A stretch of DNA of 5,727 nt from Prevotellaceae bacterium UBA5903 (lineage in GTDB: Bacteria > Bacteroidota > Bacteroidia > Bacteroidales > Bacteroidaceae), in assembly GCA_002431845.1 (NCBI GenBank), contig DJEH01000024.1:1-5727 (forward strand), written 5' to 3'. The notes under the pieces are model-generated. The model did no database searches. It saw only the letters and a list, made by a program, of their open reading frames with translations, and had not been told where the DNA came from. Shown here piece after piece: positions 1 to 5,727 of this stretch. The first letter of the stretch is position 1. Each line of letters begins with the position of its first letter. The position numbers were made by a program, and so were the translations under genes.

Positions 1-645
1 CTAAACTGCTACGGATTGACCAAAAAGGTGGTTTACGAAAACGAGGAGTTTAATCTGCTGCAAGCAGCACTCAACATTGAAGATGGGCTTGACGGCTTGC
101 GCTATAACAAAGTAATTGTAGCTACCGATGCCGATGTAGACGGTATGCATATCCGACTGCTCATCATCACCTTCTTCTTGCAATTCTTTCCTGAGCTTAT
201 CAAAAAAGGGCACGTGTATATATTGCAAACGCCCCTTTTTAGAGTAAGGAACAAGAAAAAAACTACGATTTCATCGGCTAAGCAAAAGACTAAAACTGTT
301 AGGTCGAACTCAGCTGGTGCAGCCATACTCAAAAAAACACAGGCAAGTACGCGCTCGGAGTACGAAACTATTTACTGCTATAGCGACGAAGAACGTTTGG
401 CTGCCATCGAAAAATTAGGACCTAATCCTGAAATAACTCGCTTTAAAGGACTGGGCGAGATTGGTCCTGAAGAGTTTAAAAGCTTTATCGGCCCCGACAT
501 TCGTCTTGACCCCGTAACACTCCACAAAAGCGACAATGTAGCTAAGTTGCTCGAATACTATATGGGCAAAAATACGATGGAAAGGCAAGGTTTTATCATT
601 GATAACCTTGTGGTAGAAGAAGATCTTGCAGATAGCGATTTGTAA
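1..645 (+). CDS. parE: DNA topoisomerase IV subunit B, C-terminal part (5' end outside window)
   Basis: This is the C-terminal 214 residues of a type IIA topoisomerase B subunit, open from base 1 in frame 1, so the start lies upstream. With the A subunit (ParC) the enzyme decatenates and relaxes DNA using ATP. The fragment holds the second half of the TOPRIM domain: the metal-binding TDADVDG motif has Asp at fragment residues 43, 45 and 47 (bases 127-141), followed by the HIRLL and ILQTPLF segments. The conserved RFKGLGE block lies near residues 146-152, and the C-terminal tail after it has the usual LLEYYMGKNTMERQGFI style. The ATPase domain and the EGDSA part of TOPRIM are not in the window. 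The wording of the TOPRIM half and the short acidic C-terminus fit Bacteroidetes ParE better than GyrB, though GyrB cannot be fully excluded from a fragment. About 33 residues rich in Ser, Thr, Lys and Ala (89-121) sit between the PLFRVRNKKKT and TIYCYSDEER segments and look inserted. Confidence 0.9.
   Translation, partial: LNCYGLTKKVVYENEEFNLLQAALNIEDGLDGLRYNKVIVATDADVDGMHIRLLIITFFLQFFPELIKKGHVYILQTPLFRVRNKKKTTISSAKQKTKTVRSNSAGAAILKKTQASTRSEYETIYCYSDEERLAAIEKLGPNPEITRFKGLGEIGPEEFKSFIGPDIRLDPVTLHKSDNVAKLLEYYMGKNTMERQGFIIDNLVVEEDLADSDL
265..363 (+). other. Low-complexity insertion within ParE
   Basis: About 33 in-frame codons between RVRNKKKT and ETIYCYSDEER encode a basic stretch rich in Ser, Thr, Ala, Lys and Gln without recognisable fold motifs. 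From memory of Bacteroidetes ParE proteins, the two flanking segments normally follow each other almost directly, so this looks like a lineage-specific insertion, probably a flexible surface loop. It falls at about the place where proteobacterial GyrB carries a much larger extra domain, so this position is known to tolerate insertions. The exact limits are estimated by eye. Confidence 0.5.
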
Positions 646-715
646 GCATTATACAAAGGCTTAAAAAGTACCATTTCATCGCATATAAAATAAATACATA
701 ACATATCAAACAAAG

Positions 716-1177
716 ATGAAAATAGCCATTTTCCCTGGCTCATTCGATCCTTTCACCGTGGGACATGCAAGCATCGTTGAACGTGGACTGCCCATGTTCG
801 ACCGCATAGTGATAGGCGTAGGCGTGAACGACAAAAAACGCTCGTTTTATCCGCCCGAAGAGCGCGTAAAGGCCATAAGCAATATTTATCGTAACGAACC
901 ACGCATTAAGGTGGTGGCATATACCGACTTGACAATAGACCTTGTGAAACGTGAGAATGCACAGTTTATATTGCGTGGGTTGCGCTCGGTAAAAGACTTT
1001 GAGTACGAACGCGATATTGCGGCAATGAACAAGCGACTATCGGGGGTAGAAACCGTAATGCTATTTACCGAAGCACATTATTCGGACATATCGTCGAGCG
1101 TGGTGCGCGAGCTTATTGCTTATGGCAAAGACGTGTCGAGATTTTTGCCACAGCCGCCCGATACAAACGATAAGTAA
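716..1177 (+). CDS. coaD: Phosphopantetheine adenylyltransferase (PPAT)
   Basis: This cytoplasmic enzyme transfers AMP from ATP to 4'-phosphopantetheine, giving dephospho-CoA and pyrophosphate (EC 2.7.7.3), the penultimate step of coenzyme A synthesis. The 153-residue protein has normal family length and all the nucleotidyltransferase signatures. The N-terminal GSFDPFTVGH contains the T/HxGH motif (Thr14, Gly16, His17). Lys41 sits in NDKKR, where the family's substrate-binding Lys is found. RGLR is at 87-90, followed by the FEYE segment, and the ISSS-VVRE motif at 125-132 closes the ATP site. The ATG at 716 gives the standard MKIAIFPGSFDP start, so the start is secure. No strong Shine-Dalgarno sequence precedes it; the upstream DNA is AT-rich. 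It lies 70 nt after parE and 35 nt before the S41 protease gene. The last few residues (about 147-153) are polar and not conserved in any way I can recognise. Confidence 0.97.
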   Translation: MKIAIFPGSFDPFTVGHASIVERGLPMFDRIVIGVGVNDKKRSFYPPEERVKAISNIYRNEPRIKVVAYTDLTIDLVKRENAQFILRGLRSVKDFEYERDIAAMNKRLSGVETVMLFTEAHYSDISSSVVRELIAYGKDVSRFLPQPPDTNDK

Positions 1178-1212
1178 TTACAGATAAAACGTATATAGAA
1201 CATAAAGTTATT

Positions 1213-2793
1213 ATGAAACATCTCCTTTTGTTGCTGGCAGCACTTATGGCTTTTCCGGCTTGTGCACAGTCGCGCTTTGGCGATATAGACTTTGACCAAG
1301 TGAAGAAGTTGCAAATGGCTCAAATAGCCATTACCAGCCTCTATGTAGACAGCGTGGACCAAGGGAAATTGGCAGAAGATGCCATTAATGGTATGCTTAG
1401 TAAACTTGATCCTCACTCATCGTATACCAATGCCAAAGATACTAAAAAACTCAACGAACCGCTGAGTGGAAACTTTGAGGGCATTGGTGTGAGCTTTAAT
1501 ATGGTGAAGGATACGCTCATCGTGCTGCAGGTGATAAGCAAGGGTCCTTGCGAAAGAGCTGGCGTGCAAGCAGGCGACCGCATTGTGGCTGTAAATGGCG
1601 AAAAAATAGCTGGTGTTAAGATGGACCGCGATAGTATTATGACCAAACTACGCGGGCCTAAGGGCACTATTGCAAACCTTGAAATTGTGCGTAGAGGCGC
1701 TCAAGGTATATTGAAGTTTCGTGTGGTACGCGATAAAATACCCCTCAACACCGTAGATGCAGCCTACATGATAACGCCAACAGCGGGTTATATTCACTTA
1801 GATAGTTTTGGGGCAACATCGGGCAAAGAGATACACGATAAAATAAGCATGCTACAAAAGCAAGGCATGAAAGACCTTATACTTGACCTTGGCATGAATG
1901 GCGGTGGCTATCTCAATGCAGCACAAGAGGTGGCAAGCGAGTTTTTGCCCGATGGGTCGATGATAGTATATACCGACGGCCGTATGGCACCGCGTCAGGA
2001 ATTGCGCTCAGAGGGTAATGGACTGATGCAAAAAGACGGCCGTATTGTGATACTTGTTGATGAATTTACAGCCTCGGCAGCAGAGATTGTGACAGGGGCT
2101 GTGCAAGATCACGACCGCGGAACGATTATAGGCCGTCGCACCTTTGGTAAGGGATTGGTTCAACGCCCTATCGACCTGCCTGATGGCTCAATGATACGTC
2201 TTACGGTGTCGCACTATTACACTCCGTCGGGACGATGCATACAAAAGCCCTATAAAAAAGGTGAGAAGAGTGAGTATGAACGCGACCTTGAGCAACGGTA
2301 CACCCGTGGTGAACTAACATCGATAGATAGTATACACCTCGACTCGACCAAGGTGTATAAAACATTGGTGAAAGGGCGCACTGTTTATGGCGGTGGTGGC
2401 ATTATGCCCGACATATTTGTGCCACTTGATACTACGACTTTTGCTCCCTATTATCGCGCATTACGTCGCTACAACCTCATCAACGATTGGACGTTGAAGT
2501 ATGTAGACGAAAATCGCAAGCAACTGAAGCGTAAATATCGCACCTTTGAGGATTATGAAAAGAATTTCGTGGTGCCTACATCGCTCACCGACTCTATCAT
2601 GGCAGAGGGTAAACGCAAAAAGATTGAACCTAAAGATGATAAAGAATTACAATCAACACTCGAAGATTTGCGCTTTACCTTGAAGTCTACCATAGCTTAC
2701 GACCTATGGGATAGAAACGAATACTTTAGGTTGGTAAATAAGCGTAGCGACATCGTGAAACGCGCTTTGCAGTACTTGAAAGAAGATAAATAA
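1213..2793 (+). CDS. Exported S41-family C-terminal processing peptidase with PDZ domain
   Basis: This is a 526-residue serine protease of the CtpA/Prc type (MEROPS S41), expected in the periplasm, where such enzymes trim or degrade proteins from their C-termini. Residues 1-18 form a signal peptide: Lys-His, then a Leu/Ala-rich core, ending Ala16-Cys17-Ala18 before Gln19, which suits signal peptidase I. Residues 25-85 are the N-terminal helical region. A PDZ domain spans about 88-172 and includes the GIGVSF and AGVQAGDRIVAVNG segments. The S41 core is at about 180-350: LDLGMNGGGYL near 224-234, nucleophile Ser288 in FTASAAEI, and general base Lys313 in TFGKGLVQ. The 25-residue Ser-Lys spacing equals that of CtpA. 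The charged C-terminal region (about 360-526) is typical of Bacteroidetes members of roughly this length. Where the DLRxNxGG-type motif often has Arg, this protein has Gly. The next gene starts 13 nt downstream, suggesting cotranscription. The natural substrate cannot be told from sequence. Confidence 0.94.
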   Translation: MKHLLLLLAALMAFPACAQSRFGDIDFDQVKKLQMAQIAITSLYVDSVDQGKLAEDAINGMLSKLDPHSSYTNAKDTKKLNEPLSGNFEGIGVSFNMVKDTLIVLQVISKGPCERAGVQAGDRIVAVNGEKIAGVKMDRDSIMTKLRGPKGTIANLEIVRRGAQGILKFRVVRDKIPLNTVDAAYMITPTAGYIHLDSFGATSGKEIHDKISMLQKQGMKDLILDLGMNGGGYLNAAQEVASEFLPDGSMIVYTDGRMAPRQELRSEGNGLMQKDGRIVILVDEFTASAAEIVTGAVQDHDRGTIIGRRTFGKGLVQRPIDLPDGSMIRLTVSHYYTPSGRCIQKPYKKGEKSEYERDLEQRYTRGELTSIDSIHLDSTKVYKTLVKGRTVYGGGGIMPDIFVPLDTTTFAPYYRALRRYNLINDWTLKYVDENRKQLKRKYRTFEDYEKNFVVPTSLTDSIMAEGKRKKIEPKDDKELQSTLEDLRFTLKSTIAYDLWDRNEYFRLVNKRSDIVKRALQYLKEDK

Positions 2794-2806
2794 GAACTTT
2801 CTGTTT

Positions 2807-3982
2807 ATGATAAAATCCGACTATCGAACCATGCCGCTCGACAAGTTGGCACTTGAACTCTCATCGCAACATCACCCCGATGCCAAGCATATATTGCAGC
2901 AGGTGGAGGGGTGGCAGCGGTTGCGCTCAAAGGTGCCTACTTGGACCGGCATAGACGGCATAGAGTTTCCACCTCGTTTGGCATTAGAACAATGCTCGGG
3001 CGAGGTGGCTGCTCGTTATAAGAGCTGTGTGGTAAAACGCTTATTGCCCAAGGGGGCTACAGCTATGGTGGACCTCACTGGGGGCTTAGGGGTTGACTTC
3101 TCGTTTATAGCTCCGTGGTTTAAGCAGGCTGTGTATGTAGAACGCCAAGCAGAATTGTGCCGTTTGGCAACGCATAATTTTCCCTTGTTGGGATTGACCG
3201 ATGCGCAGATTGTAAATGCCGATGGGGTGGACTATCTGAGGCAGATGGAGCAACCCGTAGACCTTATCTTTATTGACCCCGCACGGCGTAGCGAAACGGG
3301 AAGAAAGGTTGTTTTTATTGAAGATTGCGAACCTAATGTGTGCGAACTCTGCTCTTTATTGACAGAAAAAGCAAAGTATGTGGTGGTAAAGTTCTCTACG
3401 ATGCTTGATGTGACAGCCTCTGTGCGTTCGCTTGGATGTGTGAAAGAAGTGCACGTGGTTGCTTCGGGAGGTGAGTGCAAGGACTTACTACTTGTGCTCA
3501 AAAAGGGAGTGGATAATGCGCAAGAGCAACCCACTTATTATGTGAGTGAGGGCGAGTGCTCGGTGCAGTTTGACGCTGAGGAAGAACAACATGCAATGGT
3601 AACCTATGCCCAATCGCTTGGCAAATACCTATACGAACCTGGTGCGGCTGTGATGAAAGCTGGGGCATTTAAACTGATGAGCCAACGTTATGCGATAGAT
3701 AAATTGCACGTAAACACCCATCTCTATACGAGCAGTAAACTCACGGAATGTTTCCCTGGTAGAACATTCGAGGTGGTGCAATGTCTTGGCTTTAACAAAA
3801 AAGACTTGAAACAGCTTGCAGTTTACGGCAACAAAGCTAACTTGACGATAAGAAACTTTCCGTCTTCGGTAGCCTCGTTACGTAAAAAGTTGAAGTTGAA
3901 AGAGGGGGGAAGCATTTTTTTATTTGCTACCACAATAGCTGATAATCAACATGTTCTGATAGTTTGCAAAAAAATAATATGA
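2807..3982 (+). CDS. Class I SAM-dependent methyltransferase with THUMP-like C-terminal domain (PG_1098-like)
   Basis: This 391-residue cytoplasmic protein resembles the Bacteroidetes family typified by Porphyromonas gingivalis PG_1098, recognised from memory without a search. Residues 1-80 form an N-terminal region with a conserved-looking FPPRLALEQCSGE segment (54-66). A Rossmann methyltransferase core follows: SAM-binding motif I DLTGGLGVD at 89-97, acidic Glu112 at the end of strand 2 in VYVER, and motif IV IDPARR with Asp157. The C-terminal part (about 275-391) begins with YEPGAAVMKAGAF, continues through a ferredoxin-like stretch, and ends in a small THUMP-like domain including ANLTIRNFP. 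Domains of this type point to an RNA substrate, but neither the modified base nor the RNA is known to me, and DPAR rather than NPPY does not settle it. The ATG at 2807 is chosen as the first in frame, 13 nt after the protease; the ATG at codon 9 is an alternative. The TGA stop sits one base before a terminator hairpin, so this gene ends the transcript. Confidence 0.85.
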   Translation: MIKSDYRTMPLDKLALELSSQHHPDAKHILQQVEGWQRLRSKVPTWTGIDGIEFPPRLALEQCSGEVAARYKSCVVKRLLPKGATAMVDLTGGLGVDFSFIAPWFKQAVYVERQAELCRLATHNFPLLGLTDAQIVNADGVDYLRQMEQPVDLIFIDPARRSETGRKVVFIEDCEPNVCELCSLLTEKAKYVVVKFSTMLDVTASVRSLGCVKEVHVVASGGECKDLLLVLKKGVDNAQEQPTYYVSEGECSVQFDAEEEQHAMVTYAQSLGKYLYEPGAAVMKAGAFKLMSQRYAIDKLHVNTHLYTSSKLTECFPGRTFEVVQCLGFNKKDLKQLAVYGNKANLTIRNFPSSVASLRKKLKLKEGGSIFLFATTIADNQHVLIVCKKII

Positions 3983-3983
3983 A

Positions 3984-4018
3984 AAAAGTTACACCTTGAG
4001 TGTAACTTTTCTTCTTTT
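3984..4018 (+). terminator. Rho-independent terminator after the methyltransferase gene
   Basis: A perfect 11-bp inverted repeat (3984-3994 pairing with 4000-4010) encloses a 5-nt CTTGA loop. The right arm runs into a T-rich tract (TTTTCTTCTTTT, 4007-4018). It begins one base after the methyltransferase TGA, exactly where the left block should end. The left arm is preceded by an A-rich run, so the hairpin could also stop transcription from the opposite strand, but no minus-strand gene is seen. It ends only 28 to 36 nt before the sigma factor start codon. Confidence 0.88.
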
Positions 4019-4026
4019 AGTCCGTC
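4001..4026 (+). promoter_or_regulatory. Possible autoregulatory ECF sigma promoter
   Basis: TGTAAC at 4001-4006 and CGTC at 4023-4026 are separated by 16 nt. This matches the general form of ECF sigma promoters (an AAC-containing -35 box and a CGTC-like -10 box, as for Bacillus SigW, SigX and SigM). Transcription would begin near 4032-4034 and give a leader of about 14 nt with a purine-rich AGAGAG before the ATG at 4047. The -35 box lies in the right arm of the terminator. I see no TTTG/TAnnTTTG pair of the main Bacteroides promoter type in the 130 nt upstream. The two boxes are short and chance matches are common, so this is a hypothesis. Confidence 0.3.
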
Positions 4027-4046
4027 TTCAATACAGAGAGCCACAA

Positions 4047-4559
4047 ATGAAACAGATAGATTTTCGCCAAGACCTACTTCCGCTAAAGGATAAGATATAC
4101 CGTATGGGGCTTCGCATCACGCTTAATGCGCAAGAGGCGGAGGACTTGACGCAAGATACCCTTATACGTGCTTGGAACAAGCGCGATGAACTTGCCAATG
4201 TAGCAAGCATTGAGGCTTTCTGCATAACCATTTGCCGCAACCTTGCGCTCGACCTTATGGCAAAGAAAGAGCATGGCAACCTCTCGCTCGAAGGCGAACA
4301 AACCGATGCTTACGACTCGGCACGCACACCCGAAGAGCAACTTGAACATGAAGATAAACTCAACAAAGTTCACCAAATATACAGTGCACTGCCCGAACGA
4401 TTGCGTACGGCTGTTCAACTGCGCGATATTGAGGGGATGAGCTACGCCGAAGCTGCCTCGGTGATGAATATTACCGAAGATTTGTTTAAAGTGACGCTTC
4501 ACAGAGCTCGCAAGGCTATTAAAACACAATACGAAAAGTTAGAGAATTATGGACTATAA
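4047..4559 (+). CDS. ECF-family RNA polymerase sigma factor
   Basis: This is a 170-residue sigma-70 family factor of the extracytoplasmic function type, which directs RNA polymerase to a small set of promoters, usually for envelope or stress genes. Region 2 covers about 8-75, with the characteristic DLTQDT segment at 33-38 followed by RAWNKRDE and the -10-recognition helix around AFCITICRNLALD. A variable acidic linker (76-105) leads to region 4 (about 106-160), with LPERLRTAVQLRDIEGMSYA and a helix-turn-helix ending VTLHRARKAI. Regions 1.1 and 3 are absent, as expected for ECF factors. The start is ATG 4047. An in-frame TTG at 3996 would add 17 residues but lies in the terminator loop and encodes a non-homologous, hydrophobic leader, so it is rejected. 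The 3' end overlaps the next frame by 11 nt, consistent with translational coupling to its likely anti-sigma factor. The specific ECF subgroup cannot be assigned by eye. Confidence 0.94.
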   Translation: MKQIDFRQDLLPLKDKIYRMGLRITLNAQEAEDLTQDTLIRAWNKRDELANVASIEAFCITICRNLALDLMAKKEHGNLSLEGEQTDAYDSARTPEEQLEHEDKLNKVHQIYSALPERLRTAVQLRDIEGMSYAEAASVMNITEDLFKVTLHRARKAIKTQYEKLENYGL

Positions 4560-5100
4560 ATATATTGAACAACTTCTTGCTCGCTATTGGGAGTGTGAGA
4601 CTACACCACATGAGGAGAGCATACTGAAGGCTTTCTTTGCACAAGAGAATGTGCCAGAGCATTTGGCTCGCTACAAGGACTTGTTCGTATATGAACAAGA
4701 ACAAGCGCAAATCCACTTGGACGAACGTTTTGACGAGAAAGTTCTTGCTGCCATAGACAAAGACTACAAACAAGTTGCATCTGCTGCAACAAATAAGGTG
4801 GTAAAGGTTGAGCACATCACATTGGCTCGCCGGTTGCGCCCCTTGTATCGTGCAGCAGCATCAGTAGCCATCATAACCTTGCTTGGCACTGCTACCCAGC
4901 ATTGGTTTACAAAGAGTGCAGACAATAATGCTGCTGGGTGGGACTATAACCAATCTGCCTATAAAGACTCTTACCAAGACCCACAAAAGGCATACGAAGC
5001 AAGCGTAAAGACACTTGAGATGTTTAAAGAGGGCGCTCAAACCGCTATAAACGACTCAGCGTCGCATTCAGCTAACCATAAAATGCCAGCAAATAAATAA
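4549..5100 (+). CDS. Probable membrane-anchored anti-sigma factor (hypothetical protein)
   Basis: This 183-residue protein has no clear named domain. Its role is inferred from layout and architecture. The N-terminal part (1-95) is cytoplasmic-looking, helical and charged, with a conserved-style opening (KYIEQLLARYWECETT) seen in Bacteroidetes proteins encoded next to ECF sigma factors. Basic residues RRLR at 94-97 precede one membrane helix at about 100-117, so the N-terminus should be inside and the 65-residue polar C-terminal tail in the periplasm. No zinc-binding HxxxCxxC motif is present (the only Cys is residue 16), and no FecR or RskA domain is visible. The ATG at 4549 lies within the sigma gene and the frames overlap by 11 nt. 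Such coupling is typical of sigma/anti-sigma pairs, where stoichiometry matters. It would be expected to bind and hold the sigma factor until an envelope signal triggers release. A structural or adaptor membrane protein is the alternative. Confidence 0.72.
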   Translation: MDYKYIEQLLARYWECETTPHEESILKAFFAQENVPEHLARYKDLFVYEQEQAQIHLDERFDEKVLAAIDKDYKQVASAATNKVVKVEHITLARRLRPLYRAAASVAIITLLGTATQHWFTKSADNNAAGWDYNQSAYKDSYQDPQKAYEASVKTLEMFKEGAQTAINDSASHSANHKMPANK

Positions 5101-5118
5101 TAAAAGTTTAAGCATAAA

Positions 5119-5601
5119 ATGAAACTGCTACGCATTCTTCTTTGCTTATTCGCCTTTGCAATGTGTTCTGTGGTGAGCATGATGGCTCAGAACGAACAGG
5201 ATTTTGCCTCAAAATATATGTCGCTTTATGCTAAAGGCACTTCGCTGCAATGCACCACGGTATCGCCCTTGATGCTTGACAAAATGATGAATTTGCCCGA
5301 TGTAAAAAGCGATAATCAAATGAAAGAGGTGCTGTCGCAACTCAAGTCAATACGAGTGGTAGATAATACCAATACGAAAGAGACTTGGCAACTCTATAAC
5401 AATGCTTTGCGGCTGGCACAGCACAATAGTGCGAGATATAAACGCTATGCACAACGCCAAAGCAAACGGCTGTTTGTGAGGCGGAAAGGCGGATTTATCG
5501 TTGAAATGGTGCTTTTTATGAAGCACAACGAACATTTTAAACTGATAAATCTTACCGGCAATATGACAGATGAGTTCTTGAAACAGGTGATGAACTTTTA
5601 A
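5119..5601 (+). CDS. Exported DUF4252-family protein
   Basis: This 160-residue protein has an N-terminal signal peptide (1-23: MKLLR, a hydrophobic core, then SMMA before Gln24), so it is exported to the periplasm or beyond. The mature part resembles DUF4252, a family of unknown function common in Bacteroidetes. The recognisable parts are the N-terminal half (SPLMLDKMMNLPD, a segment LKSIRVVDN at about 75-83), a basic Arg/Lys-rich middle region (about 104-123), and the C-terminal signature FKLINLTGNMTDEFLKQ. No lipobox is seen, although some relatives are lipoproteins. It follows the presumed anti-sigma gene by 18 nt with no terminator between, so it probably belongs to the same transcript and may be a regulon product or an accessory factor of the sigma module. 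DUF4252 genes next to ECF sigma/anti-sigma pairs are a recurring arrangement in Bacteroidales. The biochemical role is unknown. Confidence 0.8.
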   Translation: MKLLRILLCLFAFAMCSVVSMMAQNEQDFASKYMSLYAKGTSLQCTTVSPLMLDKMMNLPDVKSDNQMKEVLSQLKSIRVVDNTNTKETWQLYNNALRLAQHNSARYKRYAQRQSKRLFVRRKGGFIVEMVLFMKHNEHFKLINLTGNMTDEFLKQVMNF

Positions 5602-5674
5602 GCCTGCTCAGACGAAGTGAATTTATCTTCTTATCCTTACTGAAAACAATCAATTATACGCTGATATATAAAAT

Positions 5675-5709
5675 ATCACCTTTAAAGACGCCAAGGTGAT
5701 GCCCTTTTT
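5675..5709 (+). terminator. Probable terminator closing the sigma-factor operon
   Basis: An 8-bp perfect inverted repeat (ATCACCTT at 5675-5682 with AAGGTGAT at 5693-5700) encloses a 10-nt loop and is followed by GCCC and then TTTTT at 5705-5709. It lies 74 nt after the DUF4252 stop codon. It is weaker than the upstream terminator because the loop is larger and four bases separate stem and T-run. The rest of the 126-nt tail (5602-5727) is AT-rich and shows no gene or repeat. Confidence 0.6.
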
Positions 5710-5727
5710 AAGTAAAACAACATATCC

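Noticed and set aside
16..18. TTG as the start of the topoisomerase gene
   Set aside because: The frame is open to base 1 and the residues before it (LNCYGL) continue the conserved TOPRIM region, so the gene is cut by the window edge and does not start here.
646..715. Promoter or terminator between parE and coaD
   Set aside because: The 70 nt are AT-rich but contain no clear TTTG/TAnnTTTG promoter pair and no stable hairpin with a T-run, so nothing specific can be supported.
1213..1266. Lipoprotein signal for the S41 protease (Cys17)
   Set aside because: The residues before Cys17 are Phe-Pro-Ala, which is a poor lipobox. Ala-Cys-Ala before Gln19 is a good signal peptidase I site.
3996..4046. 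TTG-initiated N-terminal extension of the sigma factor
   Set aside because: The TTG lies in the loop of the terminator and the added 17 residues do not resemble any sigma region. ATG 4047 gives a normal ECF N-terminus.
4083..4529. 148-codon minus-strand reading frame opposite the sigma gene
   Set aside because: It is antisense to a clearly real ECF sigma gene, its translation resembles no family, and it has no supporting context. It and the other minus-strand frames are shadows.
5602..5674. Small gene or regulatory RNA in the tail after the DUF4252 gene
   Set aside because: No start codon with a useful open frame, no repeats and no structure beyond the terminator-like hairpin that follows.

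Overview
The window looks like a piece of a Bacteroidota chromosome, most likely order Bacteroidales and possibly Prevotella-like. This rests on protein style rather than a database match. The type IIA topoisomerase tail reads like Bacteroidetes ParE, the S41 protease and the PG_1098-like methyltransferase are of types common in that phylum, and a DUF4252 protein sits beside an ECF sigma factor. Shine-Dalgarno sequences are weak or absent before most genes and intergenic DNA is AT-rich, both usual there. All genes are on the + strand and coding density is high. I see no rRNA, tRNA, CRISPR array, insertion sequence or phage gene.

Left block (1-3982): the 3' end of a topoisomerase IV subunit B gene (parE, cut by the window edge), then coaD (phosphopantetheine adenylyltransferase, coenzyme A synthesis), an exported PDZ/S41 C-terminal processing protease, and a class I SAM-dependent methyltransferase with a THUMP-like C-terminus. 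The gaps are 70, 35 and 13 nt, so coaD, the protease and the methyltransferase probably form one transcript, perhaps with parE. They share no obvious pathway and look like a housekeeping cluster. A perfect 11-bp hairpin with a T-rich tail (3984-4018) begins immediately after the methyltransferase stop codon.

Right block (4047-5601): a compact three-gene unit made of an ECF sigma factor, a single-pass membrane protein that is probably its anti-sigma factor (the reading frames overlap by 11 nt), and a small exported DUF4252 protein 18 nt further on. This is the usual layout of a cell-envelope signalling module: the sigma factor is held by the membrane protein, and the exported protein is a likely regulon member or accessory part. 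A possible ECF-type promoter (TGTAAC, 16 nt, CGTC) overlaps the right arm of the upstream terminator and would leave a leader of only about 14 nt. It is the main speculative signal in the window. A second, weaker terminator-like hairpin (5675-5709) closes the block.

Overall this is a fairly ordinary chromosomal region. The points worth a second look are the terminator/promoter overlap, the anti-sigma candidate without a zinc motif and its DUF4252 partner, the methyltransferase of unknown substrate, and a short low-complexity insertion in ParE.
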